Source of the DNA: a virus
Direction: 5' to 3' (one strand)
IMG/VR virus record: IMGVR_UViG_3300034198_018123
Coordinates: 1-38,404 of that record
Length of the DNA stretch: 38,404 nt
In this document: positions 15,226 to 22,270 of the stretch, one piece after another
Numbering within the stretch: the first letter of the stretch is position 1
Layout: each line of letters begins with the position of its first letter
Translations under genes and position numbers: made by a program
Notes under the pieces: model-generated
The model's database searches: none
What the model saw: the letters and a program-made list of their open reading frames with translations, nothing else
Told to the model about the DNA's origin: nothing

Positions 15226-16197
15226 ATGCCAACAGTTGTACAATTCAGACGGGGAACAACCGCACAAAACAACAATTTTACCGGAGCTAATGGTGAAATT
15301 TCTGTAGACACTACTGATTTAACCTTGCGAGTTCACAATGGCAGTACTGTTGGCGGAAACCCATTGGCAACACAAACATACGTTAACAATGCCATTGGTG
15401 CGCTCAGTGCCAACTCAATCAGTTCCGGAACATCAAGTGTATCTATTATTGCATCAAACGGCAATATCCGTGCCAACATTGCTGGCACAACAGTACAGAC
15501 TATCAGCACCGGACTGGTTGCAATCACTGGTGATTTAAGTGTATCGGGTAACGCAACGCTAAGTGGTAATATTCTTGGCGACAGAATACAAAATGGTACA
15601 ACCACAATTGATATTCAAACACCTAGCGGCAATGCCAATATTAGTGTGGCCGGTACAAGTAACGTAGCAGTGTTCTCTACTACAGGTTTAACATTAGGCA
15701 CTGGATCACTTACAGCTGGAAGCATTGTTAATGCTAATGCCAATGGCGTAGGTAATATTGGATCATCAACTAATGCTTTCAACACTGTATTTGCCAAAGC
15801 AACTTCTGCACAATACGCTGACTTAGCCGAAATGTATGTCAGTGATCAAGATTATCTTCCGGGTACTGTGGTGGAGTTTGGTGGCACACAAGAAATCACA
15901 ATCACAACCCGCAGTCACTCAACAGCAGTGGCCGGTATTGTTTCTACCAACCCAAGTTATCTAATGAATTCAGCTCAAGCCGGGGACTATGTGTTGCCGG
16001 TAGCATTAACTGGTCGGGTTCCATGTCAGGTTCAAGGACCTGTACGCAAAGGTGATGTTTTAGTGTCATCTGCTACACCTGGTGTAGCACAACGTATTGG
16101 TGCAAATTGGCAACCCGGATGCGTACTGGGCAAAGCCATGGAAGAAATTGATTCATCCACGATTGAAACCATTGAAGTGGCTGTTGGACGTCTATGA
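15226..16197 (+). CDS. Tail-fibre protein with Mtd-N-like domain, 323 aa
   Basis: Residues 3-60 (VQFRRGTTAQNN...GEISVDTTDLTLRVHNGSTVGG) match the N-terminal domain of major tropism determinant-type receptor proteins, a small beta domain also found at the base of many fibres. The middle (about 65-200) is a close copy of the region before the C-terminal domain of the giant fibre. The C-terminal 120 residues (from QYADLAEMY) are the same Peptidase_G2-like domain, with GRVPCQV and RKGDVLV. It reads as a short fibre sharing its tip with the giant fibre. Its TGA overlaps the next ATG (ATGA). Confidence 0.8.
   Translation: MPTVVQFRRGTTAQNNNFTGANGEISVDTTDLTLRVHNGSTVGGNPLATQTYVNNAIGALSANSISSGTSSVSIIASNGNIRANIAGTTVQTISTGLVAITGDLSVSGNATLSGNILGDRIQNGTTTIDIQTPSGNANISVAGTSNVAVFSTTGLTLGTGSLTAGSIVNANANGVGNIGSSTNAFNTVFAKATSAQYADLAEMYVSDQDYLPGTVVEFGGTQEITITTRSHSTAVAGIVSTNPSYLMNSAQAGDYVLPVALTGRVPCQVQGPVRKGDVLVSSATPGVAQRIGANWQPGCVLGKAMEEIDSSTIETIEVAVGRL
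15748..15803 (+). repeat. 56-bp direct repeat, copy 2 (323-aa fibre)
   Basis: Identical to 13552-13607, 2196 bp upstream. Recombination between the copies would swap or delete fibre C-termini. Confidence 0.9.
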
Positions 16198-16859
16198 TCT
16201 CTCAGCGTTATCGTGCTGACTACACTGGCGAATTTCTTGTAACACAATCAAAGTGGGCTGCAGGAAAAAAAAGCCAGACACGAGAGTGGGTCGAAAACCC
16301 AATTGAAAATCAACACATAAGTGGTCGTGCTGTGTGTATTGGGTCTGATCACGACGCCGATCAATTTGATTACACACGACTACAGCGTCATCGTGGTGGA
16401 CTGCTTGGCAGTAAAAAATTACAAACCTACGGGGTGGGTTTGGTTGCTAATCAAATGAGATTGGATTTTGCTGTTGAGACCGACGATCAGAGTCTCAAAG
16501 AGATCATTGATACTGACTACCATCAAGACAATGTGGTCTATACAACTCCTCGTAACTGTTTAAAATATCCTGGATTTTTTTATCTAATACCCCACAGTCC
16601 GGGTGTGGTCAAACAGGCCCTGGCATTGTATCTGGCTGCATTTGATGGACACAAAGAAATATTCATGATTGGTTATAATCAATATACCGCAGCTGGAAAC
16701 TCAGCCTGGCAATCACAGGTAGCACAAGTGATGTCGGCATATTCAGGAACCAGATTTGTCATAGTTGGCATGCTACATCACGCACCGGATGCATGGTTGG
16801 AGTTTGCCAATGTGGAAAGAATGACCTACAGAGAATTTATTTCACACTGTGATGTGTAA
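16194..16859 (+). CDS. MptE/DUF115-like or sugar-enzyme-like protein beside fibres
   Basis: A 221-residue soluble protein coupled to the 323-aa fibre by an ATGA overlap. Visible features are RAVCIGSDHDADQFD (about 45-60), LQTYGVGLVANQMRLDFAVETDD (split into two motifs near 75-100), YLIPHSPGVVKQAL and EIFMIGYNQY (about 155-165). The last motif is like IYMIGFD of the gene at 3738. Together they suggest a Rossmann-like fold related to the MptE-like/DUF115 group or to sugar-processing enzymes, but no catalytic motif is decisive. Its 3' end overlaps the convergent Nudix gene by 34 nt. The function is unknown; the link to fibres is positional. Confidence 0.45.
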   Translation: MISQRYRADYTGEFLVTQSKWAAGKKSQTREWVENPIENQHISGRAVCIGSDHDADQFDYTRLQRHRGGLLGSKKLQTYGVGLVANQMRLDFAVETDDQSLKEIIDTDYHQDNVVYTTPRNCLKYPGFFYLIPHSPGVVKQALALYLAAFDGHKEIFMIGYNQYTAAGNSAWQSQVAQVMSAYSGTRFVIVGMLHHAPDAWLEFANVERMTYREFISHCDV

Positions 16860-17284
16860 ATTGACTGTTCTATAGTTTCAATTTTACCACGAACCGCATC
16901 AAAATTCAGTGTTGACCACAGTCCAGGATGCATAGGTTTGGGCCATGAACCAGTGGCAATCCATGCCCATCCATGATGCTCTTCATTCAATGTAGGACAA
17001 AATTCTTTGGCTACACTGCAAAAAAATGTATGATATACAAATCCTGCATCCGCTGAAGTAAACTTCTCCACAGGAACAAGACGTAGATATTCGGGCATAG
17101 TACCCATTTCTTCTGTACATTCTCTTGTGATAGCTCCAATCAATGTTTCGCCATCTTCAATCTTGCCACCGGGTAACCCCCAAGTGTCTGGATGACGTGG
17201 ATCATTGCGCAACAAATATAGATAACGTTGGGTAACAACAGAATAAAACCAAACACCCACTGCGTTTACAACACTAGACTCCAT
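16826..17284 (-). CDS. Nudix hydrolase
   Basis: A 152-residue pyrophosphohydrolase of the Nudix superfamily. From the chosen start the Nudix box is complete: G40, E46, R54-E55, E58-E59, G61. The EE pair binds the metal. Family substrates include (d)NTPs, oxidised nucleotides, NDP-sugars and capped RNA; the exact one cannot be read here. The start at 17284 is chosen because GGAGG (complement of 17288-17292) sits 3 nt upstream. A longer frame from 17338 would add 18 residues encoded within gp15. It overlaps gp15 by 19 nt, so it is translated from the gp14-gp15 transcript. T4 also carries a Nudix enzyme, NudE. Confidence 0.88.
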   Translation of the reverse strand: MESSVVNAVGVWFYSVVTQRYLYLLRNDPRHPDTWGLPGGKIEDGETLIGAITRECTEEMGTMPEYLRLVPVEKFTSADAGFVYHTFFCSVAKEFCPTLNEEHHGWAWIATGSWPKPMHPGLWSTLNFDAVRGKIETIEQSIYTSQCEINSL

Positions 17285-18660
17285 GTGCCTCCGGGGTATA
17301 AGCCTTGGTAACTCTTGATCCATACAGTACCATTCCATTCGTATTGAATACTGGTTGTGATATTTGTGACATATTGTACATTGCTGGGTGAATTTTCACT
17401 GTCAAAGCTGACTATCCATCGTTGACCGTCATACTCAACAATGTCGTTGGCCTGTGCTACCAAGGGTTGGCCACCTGTGCCTGCCCAGGAATCAGCATAG
17501 CCGTTGTCACTACCGGTGTCTTCGGTCAATAGATAACGTTGACCCGTTGCAGGTGCAACTAAACCAGCTCCGGGACCAGATCTTAATGGATCAATAACAG
17601 CCGTTACCGCAGACAATGTATTGGCCGGAATAGTGTCTTGATTGATACTGTACAACAAAAAGCGATCATCTGTGGGGTCAAATGCAACAGTTCCTGTTAC
17701 TTCGGTTCCGTCTTCTTGTTCCAGTGTAATATAACTAATCCCCGGACGTATCACTCCAAAGTCTCCAATCACAGCCGACCATAATAAATTACTAGGAGGT
17801 GAGTCGGCTGGAGTCAAGCTGGTATTTGATTGGTCAACCACTTGTTGTGGACGTAAGGCCTGTAGTTTGTTGCCAATCAACAACACCTGATAGTTGTAAG
17901 GTGTAAACACCTGTCTGGTGCCCAACAGCAAATCGTTGTCCATTACAGCGTTTGACGCATCGCCGTTGGCATCATATACCGAAGCAATAATACGTTCTAC
18001 CACACCCAACTTTTTAACTTTGGCCGGCGCTGAAATCCATATTGGCAAGGCAAATGTTAATGTGGCAATGTCTATGGGATTTTCTGTACCCACTGGTATG
18101 ACCCTTGAAGTCCATTGAGTGCTTTCTAATTCAACCACACTCAAACTGGTCCAATCAATGTAGTTGTCTGTGCTTTGTATTTCCAGTGCAGGATTGAACA
18201 AGGTCAGCATCTGCTCCAACAATTGCATTTTTTGATTGGTGTTGGATGTCCAGATATCCAGTTTGATCGTGAGTTTGTAAGGCACTGGCATCAAACGTTC
18301 TATGGTAAATGCATTGCCTTGAGTGACTTCGTATGTGTCTGTGGCAGTATCATAGGTGCGTTGTCTTACAGCAATCTTACTGATATGATAGGGCTCTTGC
18401 ATTCTAGGTCGATCATAGTCCAACCCGGAAATATAAAAAGTCATTTGCGGAGTGCTGGGCATAAATCCTGCAGAGTTATTTTGCACCACTGTTTGGGCCT
18501 GTCGTGTAAAGTCACCATACTTAACCGGAACACGAATCAATGTATGTGCAGTGCCTTCTTCGTTGCGACCGTATTCAACTTCAAAGTTGTTGAAAATTCT
18601 TGCAAACTGCAACAAGAATCTTCGTATTTGTTCATCATAAAAAAAGTTTGGACCTGCCAT
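17266..18660 (-). CDS. 15: Tail sheath stabiliser / tail completion protein gp15
   Basis: This is a T4 gp15-like protein that caps the tail tube and sheath and joins the tail to the neck. The N-terminal 230 residues carry the family pattern: FFYDEQIRRFLLQFARIF at 6-23, LIRVPVKYGD near 41, QMTFYISGLDYDRPRMQ, then KLTIKLDIWTSN, a QLLEQMLTLFNPALEIQ stretch and ATLTFALPIWIS. At 464 residues it is much longer than T4 gp15 (272). The extra C-terminal part (about 260-464) is beta-rich, with GTGGQPLVAQANDIVEYDGQRW and a Trp-rich end. It starts 2 nt after gp14. The core assignment is confident; the extension's role is unknown. Confidence 0.82.
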   Translation of the reverse strand: MAGPNFFYDEQIRRFLLQFARIFNNFEVEYGRNEEGTAHTLIRVPVKYGDFTRQAQTVVQNNSAGFMPSTPQMTFYISGLDYDRPRMQEPYHISKIAVRQRTYDTATDTYEVTQGNAFTIERLMPVPYKLTIKLDIWTSNTNQKMQLLEQMLTLFNPALEIQSTDNYIDWTSLSVVELESTQWTSRVIPVGTENPIDIATLTFALPIWISAPAKVKKLGVVERIIASVYDANGDASNAVMDNDLLLGTRQVFTPYNYQVLLIGNKLQALRPQQVVDQSNTSLTPADSPPSNLLWSAVIGDFGVIRPGISYITLEQEDGTEVTGTVAFDPTDDRFLLYSINQDTIPANTLSAVTAVIDPLRSGPGAGLVAPATGQRYLLTEDTGSDNGYADSWAGTGGQPLVAQANDIVEYDGQRWIVSFDSENSPSNVQYVTNITTSIQYEWNGTVWIKSYQGLYPGGTWSLVL

Positions 18661-18662
18661 AA

Positions 18663-19964
18663 TTAACCGCCGTTGTCTGCTCTAGGTTTAAGTATTTCAG
18701 AAAGACTCTGTCTACTTGGAATTGATCCACGATCAGTTGTGGCCACGTTGCCTGTGTTGTTGACAAAACTTGCACGCTGTGTCTGTGCACCAGTTGCATA
18801 GTTAAGATCAGTGCGTACCTTTTCTTCAATCTTGATCCATGTGCGACCGTTGAATCTAAACAATCGATTTGGAAAGTAATCCAAGCGTAAGGCATAATCT
18901 CCGGCAACTGGATTTGTGGGAAAACTTACTCCCGGAGTCACGGGTAATCCATTGGGCGCAATGCCGTCCCCAGTTAAGTATCCTAATGTGTATCCATCTG
19001 CTCGGGGAGTAGTACCTTCTGCACCTTCGGTACCATCAACTGTGACTCTTGTGTTATCTACTGTGGCACCAGCCTGTGCAGGTTGGCCATCCACTGTGGT
19101 TGGAAGAATATAGAACTTGACAGTGTCGTATCCACTGAGTGGAAGTTCGGCATAGGCCTGTGTGATAATAGCATCGTTGATGGCCAAATCTCTTGGACGA
19201 GTGCTGGTTTGTTCTCCCTGTGTTGGAGGATCAGTTGGGCGCCAGTAATCGGTATCGGTAATATCTGTGCCAGGTGGAACAGGTTGCGTACTGATGTACC
19301 ATGTATCACCGTTGTTGACAATAGTTCCACCAGGATAGAAATTACCAGGATCCCATATGTTGTCTGGTCCAGCCGGTTGATTGATAATGTCCTGATATTC
19401 TTGAGCATTGACCATGGGTGTGGCTTTTACACGCCATAGATGAGGCAACCATGTTTGACTAAATCCTTCAGAGGCATAGGCAGCATCTTGTATCACATAG
19501 TACCTTGGCACAGCTTTGTAAATACCAGCCGCATCCAACGGATAGTAATCTTTTAAGTTTGGTACTTCTATCACATCACCGCTCATGAGCTTACGACCAA
19601 ATGTGTCAATCATGTCGTTGAAGTGGAATGTGATAAACAATGTGTCGTTGTTTAAAAATAAACCAAACTGTGTTAAATCAAAGTCAACATCTTGTGTTCT
19701 ATAAACGCCGCGCAGGATGTAAATGTCAGGATCGTATGCGCGGTCTCTGTTTTCCCCCAACAACAAATCTTCAATGAACAGGGGATTTTGCTCATCGTAC
19801 ACAGGTATGGTAGCATCGTTGTCTCCTACATCGCCTGTTTTTGGACCTAGATATTTGTGGATATAAAGATCCAGTCCGCCCACGGTGTACATTTCACTGA
19901 TAGTACGATCTAAGAACTTATAGTCGTTGGTTCTGTTGGGACGGTAAAGGCTAAGTCTTGGCAT
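18663..19964 (-). CDS. 14: Neck protein gp14
   Basis: This is a probable T4 gp14-like neck protein, which with gp13 forms the collar that closes the packaged head and binds the tail. Supporting features are PDIYILRGVYRTQDVDFD, then LFLNNDTLFITFHFNDM, then LMSGDVIEVPNLKDYYPL and WLPHLWRVKATPM (about 80-185). The position next to gp15 is also typical. It has 433 residues against about 256 in T4. An inserted region (about 200-245: NIWDPGNFYPGG, NNGDTWYIST, DYWRPTD) looks like a small carbohydrate-binding-type module. A second Trp module (LFRFNGRTWIKIEEK) lies near the C-terminus. It is first in a gp14-gp15-Nudix operon with its own late promoter. Confidence 0.72.
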   Translation of the reverse strand: MPRLSLYRPNRTNDYKFLDRTISEMYTVGGLDLYIHKYLGPKTGDVGDNDATIPVYDEQNPLFIEDLLLGENRDRAYDPDIYILRGVYRTQDVDFDLTQFGLFLNNDTLFITFHFNDMIDTFGRKLMSGDVIEVPNLKDYYPLDAAGIYKAVPRYYVIQDAAYASEGFSQTWLPHLWRVKATPMVNAQEYQDIINQPAGPDNIWDPGNFYPGGTIVNNGDTWYISTQPVPPGTDITDTDYWRPTDPPTQGEQTSTRPRDLAINDAIITQAYAELPLSGYDTVKFYILPTTVDGQPAQAGATVDNTRVTVDGTEGAEGTTPRADGYTLGYLTGDGIAPNGLPVTPGVSFPTNPVAGDYALRLDYFPNRLFRFNGRTWIKIEEKVRTDLNYATGAQTQRASFVNNTGNVATTDRGSIPSRQSLSEILKPRADNGG

Positions 19965-19971
19965 AGTACAC

Positions 19972-19979
19972 TATTTATG
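19972..19979 (-). promoter_or_regulatory. T4-like late promoter of gp14
   Basis: On the minus strand CATAAATA is followed by 7 nt and ATG 19964. The predicted leader is only 2 nt, with no Shine-Dalgarno. Confidence 0.66.
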
Positions 19980-19985
19980 GGCAGA

Positions 19986-20014
19986 TTGACCAGTAATGAC
20001 AAACTATGTATAAT
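19986..20014 (+). promoter_or_regulatory. Consensus sigma70 promoter, leaderless type
   Basis: TTGACC, a 17-nt spacer and TATAAT (20009-20014), a near-perfect sigma70 promoter. The start codon at 20021 is 6 nt after the -10, so the transcript should begin at or next to the AUG. It is divergent from the gp14 late promoter 6 nt away. Confidence 0.8.
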
Positions 20015-20020
20015 TACAAA

Positions 20021-20269
20021 ATGGACTACGATAAACGCATAGATGTTGCCTACAGCCAAATTGGCTCTGTAAAAAGCAAGGTAGCTCGTAGAGATTTGTT
20101 GATCATGCTGAGATCCACAGAAGCAGCTTATACTGAATTGGACAAAGAAAGTGTGGAGTGTCGTAGACTCCGAAAAGAAACTATCAAATATCAAGAACTG
20201 CTTCAAAACTTTGAAGAATTACTGGCTCATTTGGAAAAGCATATTACCTTTGCTAGTTTACTAAATTAA
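20021..20269 (+). CDS. Small coiled-coil protein, 82 aa
   Basis: An 82-residue, highly charged and mostly helical protein. Leu/Ile/Val residues between RRDLLIMLRSTEAAYTELD and YQELLQNFEELLAHLEK suggest a coiled coil. No catalytic motif or membrane segment is present. An in-frame ATG at 20006 would add 5 residues but overlaps the -10 hexamer, so ATG 20021 is chosen. There is no Shine-Dalgarno. The consensus host-type promoter suggests early or middle expression, unlike the flanking late genes. The function is unknown. Confidence 0.68.
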   Translation: MDYDKRIDVAYSQIGSVKSKVARRDLLIMLRSTEAAYTELDKESVECRRLRKETIKYQELLQNFEELLAHLEKHITFASLLN

Positions 20270-20285
20270 CATAATCAAGTATAAT
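20257..20285 (+). promoter_or_regulatory. Sigma70-like promoter, leaderless type
   Basis: A -35-like TTTACT (20257-20262), 17-nt spacer and TATAAT (20280-20285). The start codon at 20293 follows after 7 nt. Confidence 0.62.
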
Positions 20286-20292
20286 ACAAACT

Positions 20293-21438
20293 ATGATCAA
20301 ATCTAAAACACAACAAATCAAACTTCTTAACCCAAAAGGCGCAGAGATCAAATATACCGGCGGCGAACCCGAATGGAGAGTTCAGCCTGAAGACAACCGA
20401 GTCAGTGCATTGTCGGCGGGATTTGCCTGGTACAACTATCACTATGGCAAGAAAGATGCCAAAGACATGATTGTGCATTGGTTGGAACACAACGATCGTT
20501 CCAAAGATGCTCGAAAGATCAGAGCAATACCAGACAGCCAAATAAGACTGACTCCGGCCTGGGTGTGTCGAATGAATTTAGTTGGTTTGAAGTTAACGGA
20601 TCGTGAGTTATTGCAAATCAATGAACAAATTGACACCATGCTCCGAATCAAAGACGAAGTCAAGATTGTGGTCACCGAAGAAGAAACAGAACAGAACCGA
20701 GTGACCATTCAAGATCGTCTTAAAGAAAAAGTTAGTGAGTGTGCTGGCGAACTTGAAGGTGTGTTTGATGAGTTTGTGGCCGATGGTGCAAAAATGTCTG
20801 CAAACATCAAGCCCATTGCTACCATTCGCGGAATGAATGTGGCACCACAGATGATCAGCAATATCAGCAATATTTGGAAACAACGTCTGTCAGAATTTGA
20901 AGAAGCAGTAGAAGGTCGAGACAGCGACCTAGTAGAAGGATATTCAAACTTTTCAAAAATACAGTTACGCAACATGATCAAATTCTGTGAAACAGTGATC
21001 AATGATTGTAACGCATATGTACAGATCAAAAAAGTAGAACGCAAACCACGTGCCAAAAAAGCAGTGAGTCCAGAAACGCAAGCACGCAAGTTCAAATACC
21101 TAAAAGCATTCGAAGAACTCAAACTTGAAAGCGAACCACCAGCACGTTTGGTTGGAGCAAACGAAGCTTGGTTGTACGACACTAAAAAACGCAAGCTGAT
21201 CTACGTTGTAGCAGACACACACATTGGTGAAATTACAGTTAAGAACAATATGTTGTTGGGATTTGATGCAGCCGTCACAGTACAAAAAACTCTACGTAAG
21301 CCAGCAGATCAAATACGAGCATTGTTAGCAGGTGGAAAACCAGCGGCTCGCAAGTATTTCAAAGATATCCGAGCCACAGATACCAAATTCAACGGTAGAG
21401 GCACTGAGAACATGATCATCCTTAGAGCTGGTAAATAA
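20293..21438 (+). CDS. Conserved phage protein of unknown function, 381 aa
   Basis: A 381-residue soluble protein, Lys/Glu-rich and largely helical. Visible features are SAGFAWYNYHYGKKDAKDM near 38-56, a long helical middle (110-250) and a basic stretch KKVERKPRAKKAVSPETQARK at about 245-265 (split by the linker). The C-terminal domain contains WLYDTKKRKLIYVVAD, a LRKPADQIRALLAGGKPAARK segment in two helices, and the end NMIILRAGK. Similar unassigned proteins occur in marine T4-like phages. The basic regions and host-type promoter suggest a DNA- or RNA-associated role during replication rather than a virion part; this is inference. No Shine-Dalgarno precedes the start. Confidence 0.7.
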   Translation: MIKSKTQQIKLLNPKGAEIKYTGGEPEWRVQPEDNRVSALSAGFAWYNYHYGKKDAKDMIVHWLEHNDRSKDARKIRAIPDSQIRLTPAWVCRMNLVGLKLTDRELLQINEQIDTMLRIKDEVKIVVTEEETEQNRVTIQDRLKEKVSECAGELEGVFDEFVADGAKMSANIKPIATIRGMNVAPQMISNISNIWKQRLSEFEEAVEGRDSDLVEGYSNFSKIQLRNMIKFCETVINDCNAYVQIKKVERKPRAKKAVSPETQARKFKYLKAFEELKLESEPPARLVGANEAWLYDTKKRKLIYVVADTHIGEITVKNNMLLGFDAAVTVQKTLRKPADQIRALLAGGKPAARKYFKDIRATDTKFNGRGTENMIILRAGK

Positions 21439-21456
21439 TAGGAACTGGAGTTCCTA
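21430..21456 (+). promoter_or_regulatory. gp13 ribosome-binding-site hairpin and possible late promoter
   Basis: TAGGAAC/GTTCCTA (21439-21445 with 21450-21456) forms a 7-bp hairpin whose loop and stem hold the GGAG Shine-Dalgarno of gp13 (ATG 21461). Just upstream, GGTAAATA (21430-21437) overlaps the previous stop and is one base off the late octamer used elsewhere. Confidence 0.5.
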
Positions 21457-21460
21457 ATAT

Positions 21461-22228
21461 ATGTCTTTACCTGAATCAACACTTGATACCCTAAAACAAA
21501 ATCTCATTGAGTATGTACGACTACAACTTGGAGATCAAATTGTTGATATTGAGTTAGATGCTGAACATTTTGAAGCGGCCTATCAAAAGACTATTGGAAC
21601 TTATCGTCAGCGTGCCCAAGCAGCCTATGAAGAAAGTTACAACTATTTAGAGCTTGTAAAAGACGTAAGCATCTATACATTGCCCCAGGAAGTCATTCAA
21701 GTACGTCAGGTTTTCCGTAGGACATTTGGTGACTCAACCGGACCGTTTGCATCAAACTTTGATCCGTTTACACAGGCCTCAATGAACGTTTATTTAATGA
21801 ACTTCAACGTAGCTGGCGGACTTGCCACCTACGATTTCTATACACAATATGTAGAACTGGCAGCACGTATGTTTGGTGGCTATATGAATTATACCTGGAA
21901 TCCAGTGACCAAAAAAATTCAACTGATTCGAGACCCTAAAGGCTCAGGAGAAAATGTCTTGCTTTGGACCTACAACCTAAAACCAGAAATCAACTTGCTC
22001 AGTGATTTTCAAATCAGCCAGTGGATCCGGGATTATATGGTTGCTAATTGCAAATACATCATTGGCGAAGCTCGTGAAAAGTTTGGTACTATTGCTGGTC
22101 CACAGGGCGGTGGTACACTAAACGGTTCTGCTATGAAGTCAGAAGGACAGATGGCCATGGATAAGTGTCTTGAAGATCTTAAAAATTATGTTGATTCTTC
22201 ACAGCCACTGACCTGGGTAATCGGCTAA
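21461..22228 (+). CDS. 13: Neck protein gp13
   Basis: This is a T4 gp13-like neck (head completion) protein of 255 residues that works with gp14 to seal the portal after packaging. The N-terminus LKQNLIEYVRLQLGDQIVDIELDAEHFEAAY is in the family pattern, followed by YTLPQEVIQVRQVFRRTFG. The C-terminal helical part WIRDYMVANCKYIIGEAREKFG is typical, as are the glycine-rich AGPQGGGTLNG turn and the ending LTWVIG. It is transcribed opposite to gp14 and gp15. Its Shine-Dalgarno (GGAG) is placed in a small hairpin. Confidence 0.8.
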   Translation: MSLPESTLDTLKQNLIEYVRLQLGDQIVDIELDAEHFEAAYQKTIGTYRQRAQAAYEESYNYLELVKDVSIYTLPQEVIQVRQVFRRTFGDSTGPFASNFDPFTQASMNVYLMNFNVAGGLATYDFYTQYVELAARMFGGYMNYTWNPVTKKIQLIRDPKGSGENVLLWTYNLKPEINLLSDFQISQWIRDYMVANCKYIIGEAREKFGTIAGPQGGGTLNGSAMKSEGQMAMDKCLEDLKNYVDSSQPLTWVIG

Positions 22229-22235
22229 CGCACTC

Positions 22236-22270
22236 TAGACACAGAACTAAAACAGTGCTACAATAGCACT
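22236..22270 (+). promoter_or_regulatory. Sigma70-like promoter with palindromic operator-like -10
   Basis: TAGACA (22236-22241), 17-nt spacer, TACAAT (22259-22264), then 6 nt to ATG 22271. A perfect 7-bp inverted repeat, AGTGCTA-CAA-TAGCACT (22254-22270), spans the -10 and ends at the base before the start codon. Confidence 0.68.

Noticed and set aside
13552-15803. Diversity-generating retroelement suggested by the Mtd-N-like domain and a repeat pair
   Set aside because: No reverse transcriptase is present in the window, and differences between the repeats are not restricted to adenines. Mtd-N domains are common at the base of ordinary fibres.
16826-17338. Longer Nudix frame beginning at 17338
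   Set aside because: The first 18 residues are gp15 coding sequence in another frame. A perfect GGAGG is placed for the start at 17284.
20006-20023. ATG 20006 as the start of the coiled-coil gene
   Set aside because: It lies across the -10 hexamer, upstream of any transcript from that promoter.
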